From Takakia lepidozioides (Eukaryota; Streptophyta; Takakiopsida; Takakiales; Takakiaceae): a stretch of 64,000 bases of DNA. The notes under the pieces were generated by a model, which was given only the letters and a program-made list of their open reading frames with translations, had not been told where the DNA came from and made no database searches. The stretch covers positions 22,692,001-22,756,000 of the forward strand of contig CM060731.1 of assembly GCA_030704615.1 (NCBI GenBank). Direction: 5' to 3'. Below, piece by piece: positions 43,326 through 50,848 of the stretch (its first letter is position 1; every line of letters starts with the position of its first letter). The position numbers were made by a program, and so were the translations under genes.

Positions 43326-43942
43326 GTCATATATGCTAGTCATATATTTTGTCTGTGTGCCACATGTCACATCTCAAGTGCAACAGGTGTCCCGCTAATA
43401 TCTCTCCATGTAGACATCCCTGTAGTCATATGAGCGAGTCATGTAGTCACCACGTGTGAAATCTGCCATAGCACACGTGTCTCGCTAGCGCCTCTCCATG
43501 TAGGCATCACTGTGCAGACATGTAGTCATATGATCATGGCAAGAAGTCGTGACATGTCAAATTCGCAGTGGCGCACGTGTCCATCCGTCGCCTCTCCATG
43601 TAGGCATCACTTTGCAGACATATAGTCATATGATCCCTTGACGAATGCATGACGTGTCGCTTGCACAGTGGCGCACGTGTCCCGCTGAAGCCTCTCCATG
43701 TAGGCAGCGCTCAACAGACAATGTAGTCATATATTAGTCATATAGTTGTGACTGCAACCCTCTCTGCAGCAGGACTCCAGGTGCCACGCAAGCAGTCATG
43801 GATATGACTTGCTAAACGCAGTCCTAAAGACTAGTCGCTATGACAGGGCTTTTTTCACTACAGAGTGATGTAGTCATGAACGCATATAAGACTGAAAAAA
43901 TAGTCATATGTGAAGTCATAAAAATGCTCATCTGTTGTAGTG
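43326..43942. repeat. CACTA right subterminal array and terminal repeat
   Basis: Repeated TAGTCATATGA motifs; terminal repeat at 43912-43942. The block 43381-43740 consists of four tandem units of about 90-100 bp, each with CTCTCCATGTAG (43401, 43491, 43591 and 43691), TAGTCATATGA and, upstream, CACGTGT. Confidence 0.85.
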
Positions 43943-43945
43943 CTA
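43943..43945. repeat. CACTA target-site duplication CTA (right)
   Basis: Follows GTTGTAGTG at the end of the element; matches 31305-31307. Confidence 0.85.
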
Positions 43946-44015
43946 ATGTCAGTGTGTGATTAACTTGTTCAGAATAAAGTTTTGTCTATCATCTTTTACA
44001 TGCAACAGCAGGGAA

Positions 44016-45038
44016 GATGAAACGGATGTTGTTAATTTTGAGTGTCAATGGACTCCTCTGCTACCGGCCACCCCCAACCGGCGGTGAACTGTTTAAGGAG
44101 AAATATATTTCGTTTCAGAAATGTGACACTTCAAGTTCCTGACAGACCGTTTGTGGTGCCTCGGCCTGGAGTCTTGGAGTTTCTGGACCTTGCATTGAAG
44201 CATTTTCACGTGGTCATTTGGTCATGCGCTGATAGAGGTGTTCTTTGTAGGATGTTGGAAACCTCCATCCCCACGAAAATAACGAAGAAGTTTTGCTTCA
44301 TATGGTCAACTGAAGATTGCAAGGATATTACCGGTTATATCAGGCCCGAGATAAAATATCTCGTGAAAGATATTCGCAGTGTTATTGCCAAGTCCCCTGG
44401 TAGACCGTTTGCTGCGCATGGGCAAATACTTCTTGTAGATGATGAGCCATCAAATGACCTGCGAAACCCACAAAATACTGGATTCTTCCCTTTCTCGTTC
44501 AAGCCATCACCAAACGGCTTGCGTGACCGGGACGATATGACAAAGGCAGTATGACCATACATATGGGCCTGGTATGGAAGATATCTTGATCCTCGTGTTT
44601 GGATCCCACAACAAAATGAACCTGATTACCTTGGTAGGCAAGTGGATCCCCCTATTCTGTTGTTTGTTCAGAATTTGATTTTCGAATTCTTTTGCATTTG
44701 CATTTGCACTCCTACCTCAACAAATCCTCATTATGCAAAACTTCCACTTTGAGCCTAACATTTGTCATTTCAACCGCGTGTCCCCAGTTACATTCAAGGA
44801 ACGAATTCTAAAAGAGGAAGAAGAGCTACGTGATTGGGAAGAATGGCGGGCGTGCCGGGAGGCTTCAAGGGCATCAAGTAGAGTTGGCAGCAATATTTCA
44901 GATGACAATGTCAGCCGGTTTCATCTTCTTGAAAGTATCTCCGTTTCCTCTGGTGCGGAGACCATTGCAAGTGGTTGTGGTAACCGGAGGCGTCTTCGGA
45001 CACACGCCTTGACTGTGAGCCGTTTGGGAGGAGGCTAA
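44016..45038 (+). pseudogene. FCP1/NIF-type phosphatase-like gene 3
   Basis: Starts MKRMLLILSVNGLLCYRPPP: the hallmark DLNG/DVNG motif with the nucleophilic Asp replaced by Ser. A frameshift at about 44105 leads to VVPRPGVLEFLDLALKHFHV, VIWSCADRG, FCFIWSTEDC (compare FxWDQ.xC), IKYLVKDI and ILLVDDEPSNDLRNPQNTGFF, the conserved C-terminal HAD block with both Asp. A TGA at 44552 is followed in frame by WAWYGRYLDPRVWIPQQN. A charged open frame 44733-45038 (FKERILKEEEELRDWEEW) may be the last exon. It belongs with genes 1 and 2 across the CACTA insertion. Loss of the nucleophile means no phosphatase activity is expected. Confidence 0.62.
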
Positions 45039-45745
45039 GTATTATTAATGAGTTAATATAAGCCGTAATGGCTTCAAAATCTATGGCTTGTATGACATTA
45101 AATCCATGAACGGATGTACGGTTGACGTTCATTTCCCTGTTGGTCCATCGCCTTGAATGATACAATCTCAAATAAAATATGAATGTTTCATATCATCAAT
45201 CAGGTCCCGGTAGACTCATTTTTCCATGTTATCCTATTCATCATTTGCCATCATTGTTTCATATTTGGTTCTGCCATTGTTCCATGTTTGTTTGTGTATG
45301 TCATTTTGGATATCAGAGCTCTCATCATTATTTGATTCATTGCATCCTCCCATTCCTTTTAATGAACGTCAACTTGGCAGTGGATGTTCTTCTAAGACCA
45401 CAATACATACTTGTATTTCTGCGTAGAATGTGTGGAGGATTATATAATTCGTTGTTATATAGTGCACAAATAGCCAAATAATTATAGATATATCTCTTTA
45501 TTTGTATTATAGATTATATTTATTCATATATCTTATATTATTTCTGGACCAAACAAAAGTCCATAATTAATTAAAATAGTGTTAAGACCTCATATATAGC
45601 TATCATTGGAATAATTTTATGAGACCTAATTATGCTAGCAAGAGCGATGACAACCTTAGGCCTAGTACATAAGCTGCACTGACACACTTTTATCGGCGCA
45701 ATGTCCATCTTTCAACATCACATCCAACTATTGAATTGGGGTTGG
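45039..45745. other. Stretch at the right edge of the native locus
   Basis: Contains palindrome copy 13 and a weak possible copy at 45108-45130 (GAACGGATGTAC...GTTGACGTTC). A/T-rich sequence with TATATAT blocks lies at 45430-45600. No gene recognised. This is the last place the palindrome is seen. Confidence 0.4.
45364..45389. repeat. 26-bp palindrome, copy 13
   Basis: GAACGTCAACTT, GG, CAGTGGATGTTC. Same 26-bp frame with three arm mismatches. Confidence 0.75.
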
Positions 45746-46276
45746 CACCAGTGTCGGACCGGTATATAGGTCTCGTACGGGTATCAACTAGGGTATGGGT
45801 AATGGTATGAGGATCATACCAAGCGGGTACGTGCAAGGGCAAGACCCGGCAATACCTTGGAGAGGTAGGGTACAAGGACTTTTAAGCAAACCAGACCAGT
45901 CTAGTCTTCTTCGTCGCGCTACCACTCCAATACCATGCATGCGGCGACTGAGGGAGGGTAGGATGTTAAAAAGAATTGGCAGAATGTCATTTTGATGTAC
46001 TTGTACGTAAACCTCAGCTGCAATCAACACACATCAGTGTTTCTTGCCTATTTGCTATGTCATTTCGTGTTCAGTTTGCGAAATTGTTTTGAATGGTTGT
46101 GAAAGTCATTGTAAAGCACTAGTGGAGCTGGTACCAGACCTTGGCATACCATATACCAGCTGTCAAATTTACACGTCATTTGATACCACTACCATAGTGG
46201 CTTGAATAATTCAACCCTACCCCAATACCTATACCCCAGTGGTATCAAAAAACCATGATACCAGTCCGGACCGGTG
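45746..46276. repeat. Possible MITE with CACCRGT...GGTAT ends
   Basis: 45746-45764 (CACCAGTGTCGGACCGGTA) and the reverse complement of 46258-46276 (CACCGGTCCGGACTGGTAT) match at most positions, giving imperfect terminal inverted repeats about 530 bp apart. No open frame of note lies between them. The interior holds repeated GGTAT/ATACC words. Confidence 0.4.
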
Positions 46277-47669
46277 GGCACATACTCGGCCTTCCACAGC
46301 TTCGTCGTCCTCGGCTTGCTCCATGTCTGTGACTAGCTAACAAGTGAGCAGCCAAACGCGATTTTAATATGGAAACAATATCACATCATTTAGTATTAAA
46401 GCCAATACCTGATCTCACATGTCATACTAGAGCCAATGTCATTCTCACACCATCTTGACACATATAACATGGATGAGTTGTTTAACGACATCCATGCCAC
46501 AACCGTTGGGGTACTCGTAGCCCGGCAACTAACTTAATAAGAGATGTAGGTAAACATTTTACGAGTAAATAGGGTGTAAAAAAAAACATGTTCTATGTAT
46601 ATTTTAAGGATATTCCAAGAATTACCTTTCTAGTGATTATAGGGTGCTGATATCATTTTTACTTGATAGGGTGCTAGAAATTACCCAGTATCTCGTGTGG
46701 AACAAAAAAATGTAGAAGAGCGATCCCCCGGATCACGCAATGGGGACGATGACCGCATGCCATACGTACTAGGTAGCGCACTGGAGCGCGGCCGCTTCGG
46801 GCCGTAGCAGGAGCTGTGCGTGGCGAGACGCTCCCAGGACGTAATGTCACTGTCACTAAGGATGGAGCAGGTCATTCAGCCCTGCTGAGTAGGTCTTTCA
46901 GCCCTGTCACATCATAAAGGACACACAAAGGACACAAAATACGAGATGAAAAGAAGGACACATGCTACAGGACAGCGTCCGGAAAATATTTTGAGTTGAA
47001 CCAGCCAGTGGCCGCTCATTTTCAGCATGAACCGGCTAAGTGGGTGGGGGGGTCGGCTGCTGCCCCTTGGTGGTAACTTCAGGCGGTCAATTTCCTACAT
47101 ATTGTTCTACAACCGGTAATATATATATATATATATTGTGTTCGGCTATAAATCCGGCCATTGTACATATCAACCGGTTCATTTCCTGCAAATGAAAAAT
47201 AAATTCGGCTGCATACAAATTCAACAAATGAACAACAATAAATAATCACAACCAATTTTAAGCAATTCAAACAAGTGCAGAAAAGTATCCTTGGCAGGAG
47301 TTGAACCTGTCAATGCCCTCCACCAGTTGGAGGCCAAGGATCGAACCCTTCTAAAATGCAAGGACCTCAACCAAAAATTGAAGGGCCTTGAATTTTAGAA
47401 ACGTTACCTATCTAAACAAACAAACAAACAAAAATTCAAAACTGCAAATCATCATTGGTACTTTCTGCATTTGATGGCCCACCTTCTGGTTGTCCAGCTA
47501 TTGGCTTTCCAGCTAAATATAGCTCAGGATGAGAGAACAAATGTCTGAAGTTTGTGGAGTTCTTCCACAAAGATATGGCCTCAATCAAAACAGGTTGACA
47601 TGCCTACACACTTGGCCCTTCCAAAGCAACACAAAGCACTTTTTCAACTTGTTTCGAAATTTAGTTTTG
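46277..47669. other. Gene-free stretch
   Basis: Contains a (TA)10 microsatellite at about 47117-47136, (CAAA) repeats at 47413-47433 and the tRNA-like hairpin at 47287-47341. Sequence from about 47450 to 47670 is the 3' flank of the hAT gene. No coding sequence recognised. Confidence 0.4.
47287..47341 (-). other. tRNA-like nested hairpin
   Basis: On the minus strand an outer stem ATCCTTGG/CCAAGGAT encloses a hairpin CCTCCA..TGGAGG and a T-arm-like segment CAGGTTCAACTCCTG (B-box-like). It is about 55 nt, too short for a tRNA, and no anticodon arm can be drawn. It could be a tRNA-derived relic or chance. Confidence 0.3.
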
Positions 47670-49665
47670 ATTCAGTTTTGAACTGAGAATGCCCTCTCAC
47701 ATGCGGCAGTGCTTACACATTGAACTCGAGCAATTTCAAAAAGCACAAGCAAGTTTTCATACTTCATCGTTAGAGAAGGGTTCCAAGTCACCATGCCCCA
47801 AAGATCCTTGAAAGTTTTCTCCATCCACTCGGTACTTGCCTGTAGTTTGAAAGCAAAGAACTCTCATTTCACCGCTGCTATGTCAATAAGGGCAGGAAAT
47901 GTCCTTCCTTCAATCTGTCTCTCGACACCATAGTACGCACATAATATTTCCAACTCTACTACACCCCAACTTGCTAACCCCACTTGCGTAGTTGGTAGGT
48001 TACATGGACTCAATATTTTGAATGCACTTACAACCCCGTTGTCCTCAAATCTGGCATCCAAAGCATTGCAAACAGCCTCTGCATAAAGCTTTTGGAAGTA
48101 AGTGCTGCCTCCAAATCACCCCCCATCCTCTCTCGTGTCATTTGTACACCATGAAATTTGGATCCCCTAATCTCAGAGGCTAGCCGCCTCAAATACCCAC
48201 CAGGAGGACCAAACTCCGGGATGATGTGATAACCCGTTTCCTCATTGAAGGTGGATTGGTTCAAATCCGTGCTATCCTCAATGAAAAACATTTGTATTTG
48301 TGCAATCTCTGTCTTGACTATGGACGCAATGCTGGTTACATCCACAAACTTCCATTGGAACACACGTGAGAGTAGAGATAGACCGTGCAACATATCAGCC
48401 AAAAAATACAAGACATAAATAATTTTGAATGACCTTAGCTTGTTATACAAAAGAGGGGCTGATCCATCATCCTTGGCAGCCGACACATCTCTAAAATACG
48501 TGAGAACACTCTCAAGACTATCACAAAGCGATGTCACGGCCTGCCACCTAGATAACCAACGAATCTTGTGAAACCTTTTGAGGCACTTCTGAGCATCATT
48601 AAGCTCGGTCTGCAAAGCTTGCAAGGCTGCCTTACGCTTAGATGATTTGCGAAAATGACCAGCAAGAGAGTTCAAAAGTGTGTCAACCTCATTTGCAATA
48701 AGATCACATGGTGATGTCTTGGCAGCTTCTAATGCTGTGGTCCTATGTGCTACGCAATGGACGGCCAACATAAAGGGGTTTACCTTTTGCTTAAGACAAG
48801 CAGCCACGCCGGATCGAGCCCCCACCATGGTTGCTGCCCCATCCGAACCAAACCCCAAAAACTTATCTAGATCCAAACCCCACTCTTTCAAACTAGTTAG
48901 TAAACACTCATATATCATTGCGGCATCCTTCTTGCCATCAATAATCTGAAGTAACCCCAAAAACAGAGTGACTCGTAAACCCTCTTCAACAAAAGAAGCA
49001 AAAACAACAAGATGACCGGTGACTGAAATATCAGTTGACTCATCTATCATGATTCCATAGTACTTGGAATCCTTCACTCTATCCAACACCTTCTTCTGAA
49101 CAACACATGAGATACAAAACAATATATCAGGACATGACTTCTCATCATGGTACAGTTTCTGGGTAATACAAGCTTTGAGAGTAACCAAAAGTTGACACAA
49201 ACCTAGAAATTTGCTAAATGGCAAGGCCTCCAAACCAATGTAGTAAGCAGCTTGGAAAAGAGCCAAAACAGCATTACCACAAGCTCGGTTAGCACTAGCT
49301 ATGGCTTTCTTACCAGATTGTAGGGCCCAAGACAATTTACGATGCTCTTCTGACCTAGCATGGTCTTGGAATGAACTCACCTTGACATTGACAGAACCAG
49401 CATTTGCAAAGACTGTCCTCCCTCCTTTCCCTCTACAAACTTTACAAAAAACCCTACCTAGATCATGGTTAAACTTAATCCAATCAAATTGAGTGTACCA
49501 AGCATCTTTCCATGCTTTCTGGGCTGCCTCTACATTATTCGATGGCTTGTCCATACCACTTGAAGATGAGGCAGAGGGGACAGTGGAATGAGACTCCTCA
49601 TCACAATCACCAGTGCGACCAGCCCTAAATAACATATTTCTTAGATTCCTTTGGCGCTTGGCCAT
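47670..49665 (-). pseudogene. hAT transposase with BED/TTF-type zinc finger
   Basis: Start chosen at 49665 (MAKRQRNLRNMLFRAG); the open frame extends 52 codons further into tandemly duplicated non-family sequence. N-terminal zinc finger: FCKVC with HARSEEH (C-x2-C, H-x5-H). DUF4371-like core: YYGIMIDESTDISVTGHLVV (first catalytic Asp), GFGSDGAATMVGARSGVAA (second), AVHCVAHRTTALEAA, and FHKIRWLSRWQAV. Near 48097 a frameshift moves from the main frame to LYAEAVCNALDARFEDNG. The hATC dimerisation block VLFEIARVQCVSTAACERAF follows near 47720, with a TGA at 47672-47674 where the family has Arg (FS.QNRIKTK.RN). This is the zinc-finger-862/C17orf113-like branch. I could not define terminal repeats. 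Confidence 0.85.
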
Positions 49666-50376
49666 AGCCAAGACCTTACAAAATACAAATATATAGCACG
49701 GAAATTGCAACAAAGAAGGGCCAGCGATCACCAAAGGGGCTGAGCACATAAATTGCAATAAAGAAAGGCCAAATTTCACCAAAGGAGTAGATGAACAAAG
49801 GACGTTCCAAGCTTGGCACAAGAATATAAGGCGGCCAAAATGAAGAAACTCCCCCTAAGCATAAGTGCGGGGCCCGCGCAATGAGTGTGGCTGCGGCTGG
49901 GGCGTTGGCCTTGAACTGTGGTAGCACGCAGCGAGTGCAAGCAGGCGTGGGATGGCAGGAGCGTTGGCAGCACATCAACATATAGCCAGTGGTAAGTGCG
50001 GGCCCCGGCAGGTGAGCTGTGGACTTAGCAAGGAACGAGTGCAAGGCTGAAAGCATGCGTGGGCCTACGGGAGGGTGGAGCTGCGAGCAACTTCCTAAGT
50101 CTCTTCTAGGGTTTGCCCCCAACCACCCTAACCCCGTCCGTTGGATGTAACCAGGCCTGGGCCCTGGCATGCTGGATTTCCGCCACGTGGCAGCATTCAA
50201 CGGCCATTTTCCGTTTTCTTAGAAGATAAGAACGGCTGGAATCCGTCCAGGCGTGCCAACTAAGGCATATTTCCGGCATTTACTAATACGGAAAGGAAAA
50301 AATCCGTCCTAAAAGCAAGGCACTAGGATGATTTCCTCTTGGGCCATTTTTTCCGTCGGTTCATTTTCTGGAGGTT
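49666..50376. other. Stretch between the hAT gene and the ISG12-like gene
   Basis: A roughly 56-bp tandem duplication (TAAATTGCAATAAAGAAAGGCC type) lies at 49695-49790. The remainder is GC-rich with no recognised family. The 174-codon minus frame here looks like a random open frame. Confidence 0.4.
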
Positions 50377-50667
50377 TCATGTCATACCCGGAAATTCCAG
50401 GATGGCACTCGGCTGGCATGTAACTAGCTGCCGGTTCTCCCCCTTCGTTGCTACAGGAAATAGCAGGCCTCGTCGTACGCAATCAAAACATGCCACGTCA
50501 GCGTGATGCGCACGGCAGTGTCGGAGATGACGTGATTCATTTGAAGATGATGGTTCGGGTTCCAAATTTCCATTATCTACGGAGGGCCCTGCTTGCACGT
50601 GGGAAAGATTTTGACCATTGACGGCGGACGGCTCGCCAGCAGCGGGGAAGATCGCATCACTTGCCAT
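50377..50667 (-). CDS. Hypothetical 96-codon ORF divergent from the ISG12-like gene
   Basis: Starts MASDAIFPAAGEPSAVNGQN in a good context, 181 bp from the ISG12-like start on the other strand. Contains HLRHCRAHHADVACFDC, with several His/Cys, but no metal-binding pattern I can name. It could be a first exon or a chance frame. No family recognised. Confidence 0.2.
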   Translation of the reverse strand: MASDAIFPAAGEPSAVNGQNLSHVQAGPSVDNGNLEPEPSSSNESRHLRHCRAHHADVACFDCVRRGLLFPVATKGENRQLVTCQPSAILEFPGMT

Positions 50668-50848
50668 TTATGTACTTGAGCTCTTTAGACTCTTTCCAAA
50701 GTCCCTGAGCATTTCAGACAAAGGCTGACAGGCGCAATAAGCTCAAAGGTCATTGCCAAGGGCTGTGAAGTTGTGAATTGAGAGACTTCTCAGCGAAGGA
50801 AGAAGGGACGGAGGAGAACGTCAGCTTAGGTGACTGACTAATTAAACC

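Larger units (their letters stand above)
31308..43942. mobile_element. CACTA (En/Spm) DNA transposon, 12.6 kb, with captured genes
   Basis: The terminal inverted repeats agree at 26 of 31 positions: left TACTACAAGAGATGAGCG..., right (read inward) CACTACAACAGATGAGCA.... The left end has T for the usual first C. It is flanked by CTA on both sides. Subterminal arrays of TAGTCATATGAC/GACTACATG motifs are at 31335-31620 and 43325-43930. Inside are a minus-strand Tnp2 gene, a divergent plus-strand TnpA-type gene containing an FCP1/NIF domain, two RPS3a fragments and a PPR/PDF-derived segment. The Tnp2 lesions make it non-autonomous now. It sits inside the native locus between two FCP1-like genes. 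Confidence 0.92.

Noticed and set aside
47287-47341. Functional tRNA gene
   Set aside because: It is about 20 nt too short and has no anticodon arm.
49666-49821. N-terminal extension of the hAT transposase
   Set aside because: It is encoded by a local tandem duplication and has no similarity to hAT proteins. The internal Met at 49665 matches the usual start of the family.
46880-50170. Terminal inverted repeats of the hAT element (CAGCCCTG / CCAGGC-type words)
   Set aside because: The words at the two sides do not form a matching inverted pair with an 8-bp duplication, so I do not claim ends.
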